A stretch of 14,432 bases of DNA from an uncultured Clostridia bacterium (GCA_904501815.1 CAJGCN010000021.1:1-14432); one strand, 5' to 3'; positions 1 to 7,119 are shown, numbered from the stretch's first letter. The notes: generated from the letters alone by a model not told the origin. Made by a program: numbers and translations.

Positions 1-30
1 ATTTGTACGGACGGAGAAGTTGCGTTGTAA
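1..30 (+). CDS. Possible C-terminal end of an upstream gene (partial)
   Basis: Frame 1 reads ICTDGEVAL and then a TAA stop at 28-30. A rho-independent terminator follows 19 bases later, so this is probably the last nine residues of a gene that starts before the window. Nine residues are too few to name a family. Frame 2 stays open longer and runs through the terminator stem, which makes it the less likely choice. Confidence 0.3.
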   Translation: MCTDGEVAL

Positions 31-49
31 GTTAAAAAATAGCATAAGG

Positions 50-82
50 AAAGGCTCTTGGGAATAAGGGCTTTTCTTTTTT
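50..82 (+). terminator. Rho-independent terminator of the upstream gene
   Basis: AAAGGCTCTT (50-59) pairs with AAGGGCTTTT (66-75) as a 10-bp stem with two G-U pairs and a 6-base loop. A run of T follows to 82. It separates the upstream gene from the LysM gene. Confidence 0.75.
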
Positions 83-83
83 A

Positions 84-145
84 GATTGCCACGCCTGTTC
101 CGCGCGTCATTGTGAAGGAGTGGTAGCGACTGCGACAATCATTTT
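84..145. repeat. Probable degenerate dispersed intergenic repeat
   Basis: The block opens with AGATTGCCACGCC, contains GTCATTGTGAAGGAG, and ends with GCGACAATCA, which is an imperfect inverted copy of its start (GATTG-C core). This matches the general pattern of the widespread palindromic repeats built from AGATTGC...CGCAATGAC / GTCATTGCGAGGAG...GCAATCT, whose spurious translations (here RSRYHSFTMTRG on the - strand) occur in many bacterial genomes. The family match is from memory of the pattern. Only the inverted ends are directly visible, because there is one copy in the window. Confidence 0.4.
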
Positions 146-183
146 CGCCCGTTGGGTAATTCGTGCCGTTGCCCCGTACGCCA

Positions 184-202
184 CCAGAAACTGAGTTTCT
201 GG
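184..202. repeat. Perfect 8-bp hairpin
   Basis: CCAGAAAC (184-191) and GTTTCTGG (195-202) are perfect inverted copies around a TGA loop. No T-run follows, so this is not a standard terminator. It sits between the dispersed repeat and the LysM gene and could be part of a longer repeat or an RNA structure. Confidence 0.6.
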
Positions 203-254
203 ACTTCCTGTTCGGGAGCATAAAAATTGATAAGCGGGCATAGGATATAGGGAT

Positions 255-536
255 ATGTTGGAAATCAAAGTGCCGAAATTTTATAAGGTAAAGTGCGGGC
301 AAACGATTAGGGAGATTGCCCACGCCTTTTCTACGACCACCGCGTTGTTGATTTGTGAAAATCAGCTGACCCAAGAAGTCTACGATGGGCAGGTTCTGAA
401 AATACCCTGCACGCGGGGAAATCTTTATACAGCCAAAGCGGGCGAAAGCAAGAGCTTGCTTTGCGGGAGCGCGGAAAATTTTAAAAAGAAAAACGGTACG
501 GATATTTTGTATCCCGGTATGAAAGTGATGCTTTGA
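255..536 (+). CDS. Small protein with two LysM-like repeats
   Basis: The 93-residue protein begins with a recognisable LysM peptidoglycan-binding domain at about residues 9-51: FYKVKCGQTIREIAHAF, then a spacer and DGQVLKIP. A second, degenerate copy runs from about 57 to 93 (LYTAKAGES... ending LYPGMKVML). LysM domains bind N-acetylglucosamine-containing glycans such as peptidoglycan or cortex. There is no signal peptide or membrane segment, so the protein would be cytoplasmic unless it is assembled onto the forespore from the mother cell, as some LysM coat proteins are. The ATG at 255 is the first start after an in-frame TAA at 231; AGGA at 242-245 lies 9 bases upstream. The next gene resembles a Clostridia spore-associated family, which fits a role at the spore surface, but this is inference. 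The catalytic domain often paired with LysM is absent. Confidence 0.8.
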   Translation: MLEIKVPKFYKVKCGQTIREIAHAFSTTTALLICENQLTQEVYDGQVLKIPCTRGNLYTAKAGESKSLLCGSAENFKKKNGTDILYPGMKVML

Positions 537-542
537 GCAAAC

Positions 543-570
543 ACAAAAATAAGAATGCGCGCATACAATA
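543..570 (+). promoter_or_regulatory. Candidate mother-cell (sigma-K-like) promoter
   Basis: CATACAATA at 562-570 fits the B. subtilis sigma-K -10 pattern CATA-N3-TA exactly and also resembles the sigma-E -10 (CATACA-T). AC at 543-544 lies 17 bases upstream, the sigma-K -35 spacing. No good sigma-A -35 is in register. Transcription would start near 577, giving a leader of about 50 bases before the ATG at 628. The elements are short, so chance matches are possible. Confidence 0.4.
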
Positions 571-627
571 TACTAAGTAATTGAATTTGCGCAAAGTCAA
601 AAACCGACCTTGCAACAGGAGGTAAAA

Positions 628-1284
628 ATGTCCTTTTTTTCCAATTTTCATTCGGATAGATGTCCTGGTCAATTCACGGGCAATCCGTTGAACGGTCTGA
701 CGGAAAAGGTTTGTATACAGGCGGAGAAAATATTTGACGCCTGTATTCGTCAGACCCAAATTGATAACTATACGCTCACTCTCACCGACCTTACGCCCGC
801 AAATCCTACATATCCTTTGACGTTTATCAGCGCAAGGTCGCTCACCGCAGAAGCTACCGTTTCTAATCTTTCGATTGACCGTCAGGTGGATAAAAACTGT
901 GCGCGCGTGCAAGCTACCCTTACCATTCCCGTCGAAGTGCTGTATACCGATGCAAACGGCGTGGAAGGCTCTGCAACGGCGAACGTTTCTATCGTGGAAG
1001 ACGTGCTTTTGTTCGTACCTGCCCCCTCCATTATGCCGTTTTCGGTGAAAGGCGTGGTCAGCGTGGTTGCGCCCGAAGGTTCGTTCGACGCGACGAATAA
1101 CACCTTTACGGTGAATATTTGCGCGACGGTAATTTTAAAGATTTCTATGCTCGTGGAATTGCTCGTGCCGACTTACGGGTATTGCGTAATTCCGCCCGCG
1201 CAAGAATATTCGCAAGAAGTATGTTCGGGATTTTTTGAATTGCCTTTGTATCCGCAGGGTTGTCATTGCAACGGCAAGGGATAA
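628..1284 (+). CDS. Clostridial spore-associated-type protein of unknown function
   Basis: The 218-residue protein starts at ATG 628, five bases after a perfect AGGAGG at 617-622. A longer version from TTG 610 would put this ribosome binding site inside the gene and is rejected. It contains KVCIQAEKIFDACIRQTQIDNYTLTL near the N-terminus, a central beta-rich region with alternating Thr, Val and Ile, and a C-terminal block YGYCVIPPAQEYSQEVCSGFFELPLYP followed by a Cys-containing tail (GCHCNGKG). I recognise this architecture as a hypothetical protein family common in Clostridia, with a general resemblance to DUF3794/SPOCS-type spore proteins, but I cannot assign a tested function. There is no signal peptide. 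The sigma-K-like promoter upstream and the LysM gene before it support a role in spore coat or outer-layer assembly (inference). Confidence 0.75.
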   Translation: MSFFSNFHSDRCPGQFTGNPLNGLTEKVCIQAEKIFDACIRQTQIDNYTLTLTDLTPANPTYPLTFISARSLTAEATVSNLSIDRQVDKNCARVQATLTIPVEVLYTDANGVEGSATANVSIVEDVLLFVPAPSIMPFSVKGVVSVVAPEGSFDATNNTFTVNICATVILKISMLVELLVPTYGYCVIPPAQEYSQEVCSGFFELPLYPQGCHCNGKG

Positions 1285-1297
1285 GTGCTAAAAGCAG

Positions 1298-1337
1298 ACG
1301 GGTCTTTTCCTTAAAACGGGAAAAGGCTCGTTTTTTT
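1298..1337 (+). terminator. Strong rho-independent terminator
   Basis: ACGGGTCTTTTCC (1298-1310) pairs with GGAAAAGGCTCGT (1319-1331) in a 13-bp stem with two G-U pairs and an 8-base loop, followed by seven T (1331-1337). It ends the unit at 628-1284 just before the next promoter. Confidence 0.9.
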
Positions 1338-1349
1338 ATGTGCAAAAAC

Positions 1350-1378
1350 TTGCTTTTTGCGGTATTTTTTGGTATAAT
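1350..1378 (+). promoter_or_regulatory. Sigma-A promoter placed to give a leaderless mRNA
   Basis: TTGCTT (1350-1355), a 17-base spacer and a perfect TATAAT (1373-1378). With the last T at -7, +1 falls at 1385, the A of the ATG of the following gene. Confidence 0.75.
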
Positions 1379-1384
1379 CGTCTT

Positions 1385-2080
1385 ATGAACGTTTATGCTA
1401 TCAGCGATTTGCACTTGTCTACGAATTCGAACAAGCCTATGGACGTGTTCGGCGGGAACTGGGAAGGGCATTTTGAAAAAATTAAATACGACTGGTTGGA
1501 AAAGGTCAAGGCGGACGACGTCGTGCTTATTTCAGGGGATATCAGTTGGGCAATGAAGATGTCTGATGCGCTCGAAGATTTAAAACAGCTTGCGCCTTTG
1601 CCGGGCAAAAAAGTTTTTATACGGGGCAATCACGATTATTGGTGGAACGGTATTACCAAACTTCGCGACAGCGCGCCCGATAATAATTTTTATTTTCTGC
1701 AAACGGATGCCGTGCGTTTCGACGGGCTTGTTATCGTAGGCTCGCGGGGGTGGAGTTGTCCCGGTGCGCCTGATTTTTCCGAACAGGATAAAAAACTCTA
1801 CGAGCGGGAAGCGGAGCGCTTTCGGCTTGCGTTTAAAGATGCGGAGCTTTTGCGCCGTGAAGGGGATAAGCTCGTTGCTATGATCCATTATCCGCCCTTT
1901 ACCGTCAAAGGGGAAGATACGCTCTTTACGCAGTTGTTTGAGAAAAACGGGGTAGAGAAAGCGGTGTTCGGGCATATACACGGCGCGGCGTATTTTCCTT
2001 TAAAAACAGAAAAGAACGGCGTGGAGTATATTTTGGCTTCTTGCGATAAGGTACGCTTTGAGTTAGTGAAAATTTATTGA
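1385..2080 (+). CDS. Metallophosphoesterase (calcineurin-like phosphohydrolase)
   Basis: The 231-residue protein carries the full set of metal-binding motifs of the binuclear metallophosphoesterase fold: D8-x-H10 in ISDLHLS, G51-D52 in SGDISWAM, GNHD at 81-84, H168 in MIHYPP, and GHIH at 196-199. It resembles the COG1768 group of predicted phosphohydrolases; the substrate is unknown. No signal peptide is visible, so it should be cytoplasmic. The frame is open back to a GTG at 1340, but that start lies in the tail of the terminator and upstream of the promoter -10 box, while MNVYAISDLHLS is the normal family N-terminus. ATG 1385 has no upstream ribosome binding site, consistent with leaderless initiation. 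It has its own promoter and terminator-bounded 5' side, and is separated from pyrB by a second promoter. Confidence 0.9.
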   Translation: MNVYAISDLHLSTNSNKPMDVFGGNWEGHFEKIKYDWLEKVKADDVVLISGDISWAMKMSDALEDLKQLAPLPGKKVFIRGNHDYWWNGITKLRDSAPDNNFYFLQTDAVRFDGLVIVGSRGWSCPGAPDFSEQDKKLYEREAERFRLAFKDAELLRREGDKLVAMIHYPPFTVKGEDTLFTQLFEKNGVEKAVFGHIHGAAYFPLKTEKNGVEYILASCDKVRFELVKIY

Positions 2081-2100
2081 CGGATTTTGTAAAATTCGTC
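2079..2100. repeat. Inverted repeat between the phosphoesterase stop and the pyrB promoter
   Basis: GACGGATTTT (2079-2088) and AAAATTCGTC (2091-2100) are inverted copies with one mismatch (G-U in RNA). The repeat overlaps the phosphoesterase stop codon. It lacks a T-tail, so it is a poor terminator; it sits 9 bases upstream of the pyrB -35 and could be an operator. Confidence 0.45.
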
Positions 2101-2109
2101 GCGTAATCC

Positions 2110-2138
2110 TTTACAATTTGAGCGAAATATGGTATAAT
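2110..2138 (+). promoter_or_regulatory. Sigma-A promoter of the pyr operon
   Basis: TTTACA (2110-2115), a 17-base spacer, TATAAT (2133-2138). Start is expected near 2145, leaving a leader of only about 34 bases before pyrB with GGGAGA at 2167-2172 as ribosome binding site. There is no room for a PyrR-type anti-terminator/terminator leader. Confidence 0.8.
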
Positions 2139-2178
2139 TTCAAGTTGGATAAAGAAAATAACGTACGGGAGAAGAGTA

Positions 2179-3117
2179 ATGCTGAAAAGAAAAGATTTGT
2201 TAGGGCTTATTGATGCGAGTAAAGAAGAAATTACCCAAATTCTCGACCTTGCCGAAGAGTTTAAACAGCGCATTAAGCGCGGGGAAAAGAAAATTAACCG
2301 CTTAGACGGCAAAACCGTCACGATTTTGTTTTATGAAAACAGTACGCGTACCCGTACGAGCTTCGAGCAAGCGGCGAAATATCTCGGCGCGACGACGATT
2401 AATATCGCCGCAGGAACTTCGTCGGTTGCCAAAGGCGAAACCCTCGTAGATACGGGAAAAACTCTCGACGCGCAAAAAAACGATTTTATCGTTATGCGGC
2501 ATCCTATGGGCGGCGCTCCCTATTTGCTTGCCAAAACGGTCAAGGCGGGCGTGCTGAACGCGGGCGACGGGATGAACGAACACCCCACGCAAGCGCTTTT
2601 GGATATGTTGACGATGCGCGAAGCTTTCGGGCGGTTGGAAGGCTTGAAAGTGGCGATTTTAGGGGATATTAAACATTCGCGGGTAGCGAAGTCTAATTTG
2701 TTCGGTTTGAAAAAGATGGGCGCGGAAGTGAGAATGTTTGCGCCCGAAACGCTTATTCCTAAAGGAATGGACAAGCTCGGCGCAAAGCTTTGCTCGTCGA
2801 GAGAAGAAGCCTTAAAAGGCGCAGACGTCGTAATGGGGCTTCGTATTCAGCTAGAACGCCAACAAGCGGGCAACTTCCCGTCGCTTGGCGAGTACGCGGC
2901 GAATTACGGGGTGGACGAAAAGTCGTTTGCGCTCGCAAATCCGAACGCGATTATTTTGCATCCAGGCCCTGTTAATCGTGGCGTAGAGCTTACGAGCGGG
3001 ATTATCGACCACGAAAGAAGCCGTATTGAAGACCAAGTCCTTTCGGGCGTGGCGGTGCGTATGGCGGTGTTGAGCTTATTAAACGAAGCAAGAAATAGCG
3101 GGGAGGTACTCAAATGA
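2179..3117 (+). CDS. pyrB: Aspartate carbamoyltransferase catalytic subunit
   Basis: This enzyme condenses carbamoyl phosphate with L-aspartate to carbamoyl aspartate, the committed step of pyrimidine synthesis in the cytoplasm. The 312 residues match the usual length of the catalytic chain. Visible motifs are the carbamoyl phosphate loop STRTR at 55-59, HPTQ at 135-138, and HPGPVNRG at 261-268. No regulatory chain gene (pyrI) follows, so it should be the unregulated or PyrC-associated type. It is the first gene of the operon and its end overlaps the start of pyrC by 4 bases (ATGA), indicating translational coupling. The start has GGGAGA 6 bases upstream. Residues GETLVDTGKTLDAQKNDFIVMRHP (87-109) are the expected second lobe of the carbamoyl phosphate domain. 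Confidence 0.97.
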   Translation: MLKRKDLLGLIDASKEEITQILDLAEEFKQRIKRGEKKINRLDGKTVTILFYENSTRTRTSFEQAAKYLGATTINIAAGTSSVAKGETLVDTGKTLDAQKNDFIVMRHPMGGAPYLLAKTVKAGVLNAGDGMNEHPTQALLDMLTMREAFGRLEGLKVAILGDIKHSRVAKSNLFGLKKMGAEVRMFAPETLIPKGMDKLGAKLCSSREEALKGADVVMGLRIQLERQQAGNFPSLGEYAANYGVDEKSFALANPNAIILHPGPVNRGVELTSGIIDHERSRIEDQVLSGVAVRMAVLSLLNEARNSGEVLK

Positions 3118-4451
3118 TTATTCGCGGTGGCAACGTCGTGTTTAGAAACGGCGTAGAGAAAAAGGATATTTTAGTAAAAGACGGAAAAATCCAAAAGATT
3201 GCCGATACAATCGAACAAAACGGGGAAAAGGTGCTCAACGCGGAAGGATTGCACGTATTTCCCGGTTTGATTGATATGCATGTGCATTTGCGCGAACCTG
3301 GTTTTGAAAGAAAAGAAGATATCCAAAGCGGGGCAATGGCGGCGGTAAAAGGCGGGTTTACGCAAATTTGCTGTATGCCGAATACGAATCCCGTGTTGGA
3401 TAATAAAGTGGCGGTAAGCTACGTAAAATATCGTGGCAAGGAAGTAAATCTTTGTAAAATTCACCCTATCGGCGCGATCACGAAAGGCGAGAAAGGGGAA
3501 GAAATGGCAGCGATTGCGAGCATGAAAAAGGCGGGTGCGGTGGCTATTTCCGACGACGGCGTGGCGGTAAAGAACGCGCGCTTGATGCGCCTTGCTATGG
3601 AGTATGCGAAAGGCTTTAATATCAAATGCCTTTGCCATTGTGAAGACAAAGATCTCGTCGACGGCGGTGTGGTGCACGAAGGGCTGAGTGCGACGATTGC
3701 GGGCTTGAAAGGGATTCCCCGTGCGGCGGAAGACGTGATTATCGCCCGTGAAATTTCCCTTGCCGAAACGCTGGATACCCCCGTGCATATTTGCCACGTT
3801 TCCACGTATAGCGGGGTGAGAATGATTCGCGATGCGAAGAAAGCGGGGATTAAAGTGACGGCGGAAACCTGTCCGCACTATTTCGTTGCGACCGACGAGA
3901 TTATTTTGGGCTACGATACGAATACCAAAGTCAATCCGCCTATTCGCGAAGAAATCGATAAACAGGCGATTTTAGAAGGCTTGAAAGACGGAACGCTTGA
4001 TTGTATCGTGACGGACCACGCGCCCCACCATGCGGACGATAAGAACGTGGAATATAATTTAGCCGCGTTCGGGATTAGCGGAATTGAAACGTCGTTCGGG
4101 TTCGCGATTACCTATTTATATAAGGCGGGCGTTTTGAGCTTGCCTGAAATTGCGGAAAGAATGTCCTACGCGCCTGCGAAGATTTTGGATTTAGAAGGCG
4201 GGGAAATTAAAGAAGGCGAAGTTGCCGATTTCACGATTGCCGATTTAAACGAAGAATGGACGGTCAACTCCGATAACTTCCTGTCTAAAGGAAAAAATAC
4301 TCCTTTTAACGGCTATAAGCTGAGCGGGGTTGTGAAGTATACGCTCGTCGACGGCGAGATAAAATACGGCGAGAGTTTAGAACCCGTGCAAGAAAAAGAC
4401 GGCGGGGCAAAGACGAAAACTTTACGCGTTTGTGGCGTAAGAATGAAATAA
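3114..4451 (+). CDS. pyrC: Dihydroorotase
   Basis: This zinc amidohydrolase cyclises carbamoyl aspartate to dihydroorotate. It shows the class I dihydroorotase motifs: DMHVHLREPG at 54-63 (H56 and H58 bind metal), ISDDG at 146-150 (Asp ligand), H175 in CHCED, H228 in HICHVS, and VTDHAPH at 299-305 with catalytic D301. The amidohydrolase barrel is flanked by N- and C-terminal strands (residues 1-50 and about 365-420) that form the small beta domain. GGGGAGG at 3100-3106 lies inside pyrB and serves the overlapping ATG at 3114. At 445 residues it is slightly long: after the normal end near YKLSGVVKYTLVDGEIKY (about 418) there is a charged tail of about 26 residues ending TLRVCGVRMK, which I do not recognise as part of the family. 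Confidence 0.96.
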   Translation: MIIRGGNVVFRNGVEKKDILVKDGKIQKIADTIEQNGEKVLNAEGLHVFPGLIDMHVHLREPGFERKEDIQSGAMAAVKGGFTQICCMPNTNPVLDNKVAVSYVKYRGKEVNLCKIHPIGAITKGEKGEEMAAIASMKKAGAVAISDDGVAVKNARLMRLAMEYAKGFNIKCLCHCEDKDLVDGGVVHEGLSATIAGLKGIPRAAEDVIIAREISLAETLDTPVHICHVSTYSGVRMIRDAKKAGIKVTAETCPHYFVATDEIILGYDTNTKVNPPIREEIDKQAILEGLKDGTLDCIVTDHAPHHADDKNVEYNLAAFGISGIETSFGFAITYLYKAGVLSLPEIAERMSYAPAKILDLEGGEIKEGEVADFTIADLNEEWTVNSDNFLSKGKNTPFNGYKLSGVVKYTLVDGEIKYGESLEPVQEKDGGAKTKTLRVCGVRMK

Positions 4452-4485
4452 GAAAAGAGAAACGGAAGAAAAAGGAGAGAACGTT

Positions 4486-5394
4486 ATGATTACCGATCAA
4501 CTTATCGAACGCATTATCGCGTTGCAAAATCCTACCTGCGTGGGGCTGGACACTTTATTCGATTACTTGCCCGACGAGATGAAAGCGGGCGTAAGCACCT
4601 TCGAAGGGGCGGCGGAGAGAATTTTCGATTTCAATAAAAAATTGATTGATACGTTGAAAGATTTTATTCCGTCTGTGAAAGTGCAAATCGCGTATTATGA
4701 AATGTACGGCGTGGCAGGTATGAAAGCTTTTGAAGAAACGCTTAAATATGCGGCGGAAAAAGATTTGGTCGTGATTGCCGATGCAAAGCGCAACGATATC
4801 GGTTCGACTGCTTCTTGCTATGCAAAGACTTTTTTAGGCGAAACGCAAGTTGGCGGAGAAAGCTATAAGCCTTTCCCTGCTGATTACGTGACGGTCAACG
4901 GGTATTTAGGGACGGACGGAATTGCGCCGTTCGTGGAACAATGCGAAAAGAACGATAAAGGAATTTTCGTGCTGGTGAAAACGTCGAACCCGTCGAGCGG
5001 AGAATTGCAAAATCTCATTTTGGAAAACGGAAAACCCGTCTACGAATATATGGGCGGGCTCGTGGAAAAATGGGGCGAAAGCACGATCGGGAAATACGGA
5101 TATTCTGCCGTAGGCGCGGTGGTTGGTGCAACGCATCCTGCCGAAGCTGCTCGGCTTAGAGAAGTTCTTCCGCATACCTTTTTCTTGATTCCCGGCTATG
5201 GCGCGCAAGGCGGAAACGCGGAAATGCTTAAAAGCTGTTTCGGCGCAAACGGGCTGGGTGGCGTAGTCAATAATTCGCGCGGAATTTTGTGCGCGTATAA
5301 AAAGCTTGGCGGGACGTATTACGAAGCGGCGAAAGCGGCTACGCTTGCAATGCAAAAGGATTTGTCGAGCGTAATCGGAAGAATGGGAAAATAA
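4486..5394 (+). CDS. pyrF: Orotidine 5'-phosphate decarboxylase (long type)
   Basis: The last enzyme of the pathway converts OMP to UMP. The 302-residue protein belongs to the longer OMP decarboxylase group (about 270-310 residues) rather than the 230-residue Bacillus/E. coli group. VVIADAKRNDIGST (95-108) holds the catalytic Lys-Asp network, with D99, K101 and D104. CVGLD at 18-22 is the N-terminal substrate-binding strand, and VKTSNPSS and PGYGAQGG are the later phosphate-binding strands. A 34-base gap separates it from pyrC; AAAGGAGAG at 4471-4479 gives a good ribosome binding site 6 bases before ATG 4486. No internal terminator or promoter is evident, so it is in the pyr operon. The order places the sixth pathway step before the fourth, as in several Firmicutes. 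Confidence 0.96.
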   Translation: MITDQLIERIIALQNPTCVGLDTLFDYLPDEMKAGVSTFEGAAERIFDFNKKLIDTLKDFIPSVKVQIAYYEMYGVAGMKAFEETLKYAAEKDLVVIADAKRNDIGSTASCYAKTFLGETQVGGESYKPFPADYVTVNGYLGTDGIAPFVEQCEKNDKGIFVLVKTSNPSSGELQNLILENGKPVYEYMGGLVEKWGESTIGKYGYSAVGAVVGATHPAEAARLREVLPHTFFLIPGYGAQGGNAEMLKSCFGANGLGGVVNNSRGILCAYKKLGGTYYEAAKAATLAMQKDLSSVIGRMGK

Positions 5395-5406
5395 GAGAAA
5401 ACGGCA

Positions 5407-6162
5407 ATGAAAGATTATAATGCAATTATCGTAAAAAACGAAAAAATCGCGGAGAATATTTTTTCGATTACCTTTGACGTAGGCGAAGAAGCGAAAGTTC
5501 GAGCGGGGCAGTTTGGGAATATTTCCGTCGGCGGTACGCACTTGTTGCGCCGTCCGATTGCCATTTGTAAAGCGGAAGGGGCGTTGATTACCTTTTGCTA
5601 TCAAATCAAAGGCGAAGGCACGCAAAAACTCAAAACGATGGAGGCAGGTACGCGTTTAAACGTTTTAATGCCACTCGGCAACGGCTTTTTCGTGGAAAAA
5701 CAAGAACGAAACGTTGCGCTCGTGGGCGGGGGCGTGGGCGTGTTCCCGCTTATTTCCGTACTTAGAGAATACGGCGAAAATAAACAAATTAACGCGTATA
5801 TCGGCTACCGCAATCAAAACGCAGTTTGTGGCGTGGAAGAATTTGAAAAGGCGTCGAAGTTCGTAGCCGTCACCGACGACGGGAGCTACGGCGCGAAGAT
5901 GAACGCCGTGCAAGCGTTTGAAGCGGATTTAAAAAAGGGCTACCGTCCCGACGTCGTATTGTCGTGCGGACCTACGCCTATGCTCAGAGCTTTGAAAGAA
6001 TTAGTTAAAAAAGAAAATTTGCCTTGCTACGTTTCATTAGAAGAACGTATGGGCTGTGGAATCGGCGCGTGCTTGGTTTGCGTTTGCAACTTAACGAACG
6101 GCGAACGGGCAAGAGTTTGCAAAGACGGTCCCGTGTTTAACGTCAACGACGTCGAACTTTAA
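5407..6162 (+). CDS. pyrK: Dihydroorotate dehydrogenase B, electron transfer subunit
   Basis: PyrK passes electrons from PyrD to NAD+ through FAD and a [2Fe-2S] cluster. The 251 residues contain the FAD-binding RRPIAIC at 48-54, the NAD-binding glycine loop LVGGGVGVFPL at 105-115, the CGPTPML strand at 187-193, and the C-terminal cluster site C217-x4-C222-x2-C225 with C238 in RVCKDGPVF. C227 is an extra cysteine beside the cluster. It follows pyrF after 12 bases; the ribosome binding site is weak (AGAGAAAA region), so coupling to pyrF translation is likely. Its presence before pyrD means that the dehydrogenase is the NAD-dependent class 1B enzyme typical of Gram-positive anaerobes. Confidence 0.96.
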   Translation: MKDYNAIIVKNEKIAENIFSITFDVGEEAKVRAGQFGNISVGGTHLLRRPIAICKAEGALITFCYQIKGEGTQKLKTMEAGTRLNVLMPLGNGFFVEKQERNVALVGGGVGVFPLISVLREYGENKQINAYIGYRNQNAVCGVEEFEKASKFVAVTDDGSYGAKMNAVQAFEADLKKGYRPDVVLSCGPTPMLRALKELVKKENLPCYVSLEERMGCGIGACLVCVCNLTNGERARVCKDGPVFNVNDVEL

Positions 6163-6187
6163 AAAGAGTAAACTAAAGGAAAAAATT

Positions 6188-7105
6188 ATGGCGAATTTAT
6201 CGGTAAATATTTGTGGCGTACAATTTAAAAATCCCGTTATCGGCGCTTCGGGTACGTTCGGGTTCGGGCGTGAATATAACGAATTGTTCGATATCGGAGA
6301 AATCGGCGGGGTATCGACGAAAGGGCTGACCTTAGAGCCGAGAGTGGGCAATCCCACTCCCCGTATCGCGGAAAGTCGCGGGGTGATTTTAAACGCCGTC
6401 GGCTTGCAAAATCCCGGCGTAGAGCATTTCATTAAGTGCGATTTAGAATGGCTGAAAGCAACGGGAACGCGGGTGATTGCAAACGTGGCGGGAAAAACGC
6501 TCGACGATTATAAAAATATCTGTGAAAAGCTCGACGGGCTGGTGGATATGGTAGAGCTGAATATTTCCTGTCCGAACGTAAAAAGCGGCGGAATGGCGTT
6601 TGGGATTAAACCGCAATCGGTGGAGGAAGTGACGCGTTATGCGAAAAGCGGATTAAAGGCTACGCCGCTTATGGTGAAGCTTTCTCCGAACGTGGAAAGC
6701 ATTGCAACCAACGCGTTGGCGGCGCAAAACGGCGGTGCGGACTGTGTTTCGCTCATCAACACGCTGACGGGTATGGCAATCGATATCGAACGCCGTAAAC
6801 CGATTATCGCCAACAACACGGGCGGTGTTTCAGGCGGGGGCGTGAAGCCGATTGCCGTTAGAATGGTCTACGAAACGGCGCAAGCGGTTAATATTCCCGT
6901 CGTAGGTATGGGCGGGATTACCTGTGCGGAAGACGCGATTGAATTTTTAATGGCGGGCGCGACGGCGGTGCAAGTGGGAACGGCGAATTTTACCGACCCT
7001 TACGCAATGCCGAAAATTATTAAAGGCTTAAACGAATGGTGCGATAAGCACGGTGTGAAAAACGTGAGCGAACTGACGGGTACGCTCCAACTTAATCAGC
7101 GATAA
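6188..7105 (+). CDS. pyrD: Dihydroorotate dehydrogenase B, catalytic subunit
   Basis: This FMN enzyme oxidises dihydroorotate to orotate and works as a PyrD2-PyrK2 heterotetramer. The 305-residue length is normal. SGTFGFG (21-27) and STKG with K45 bind FMN and substrate. NISCPN at 125-130 provides the catalytic base C128, as in class 1 enzymes (class 2 has Ser). K164 in MVKLSPN and NNTGGVSGGGVKP (209-221) are further flavin-phosphate contacts, together with VVGMGGI near 238-244. AAAGGA precedes ATG 6188. It is the fifth gene of the operon, 25 bases after pyrK. No membrane-targeting N-terminus is present, in line with the soluble class 1B type. Confidence 0.97.
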   Translation: MANLSVNICGVQFKNPVIGASGTFGFGREYNELFDIGEIGGVSTKGLTLEPRVGNPTPRIAESRGVILNAVGLQNPGVEHFIKCDLEWLKATGTRVIANVAGKTLDDYKNICEKLDGLVDMVELNISCPNVKSGGMAFGIKPQSVEEVTRYAKSGLKATPLMVKLSPNVESIATNALAAQNGGADCVSLINTLTGMAIDIERRKPIIANNTGGVSGGGVKPIAVRMVYETAQAVNIPVVGMGGITCAEDAIEFLMAGATAVQVGTANFTDPYAMPKIIKGLNEWCDKHGVKNVSELTGTLQLNQR

Positions 7106-7119
7106 AAGGAGAAAAGAAA

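Noticed and set aside
81..374. 97-residue - strand frame
   Set aside because: It spans the dispersed repeat and runs through the start of the LysM gene; its composition looks like a repeat translation.
610..627. Start of the 218-residue protein at TTG 610
   Set aside because: The perfect AGGAGG at 617-622 would lie inside the gene and is correctly spaced for ATG 628.
1340..1384. Longer phosphoesterase start at GTG 1340
   Set aside because: It lies in the terminator tail and upstream of the -10 box, adds residues not typical of the family, and the normal N-terminus begins at 1385.
3171..3878. 235-residue - strand frame within pyrC
   Set aside because: It is fully antisense to a well-supported gene and rich in His, Arg and Phe, as expected of a shadow frame.
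4906..5625. 239-residue - strand frame across pyrF and pyrK
   Set aside because: It is antisense to two well-supported genes and has no family motif.
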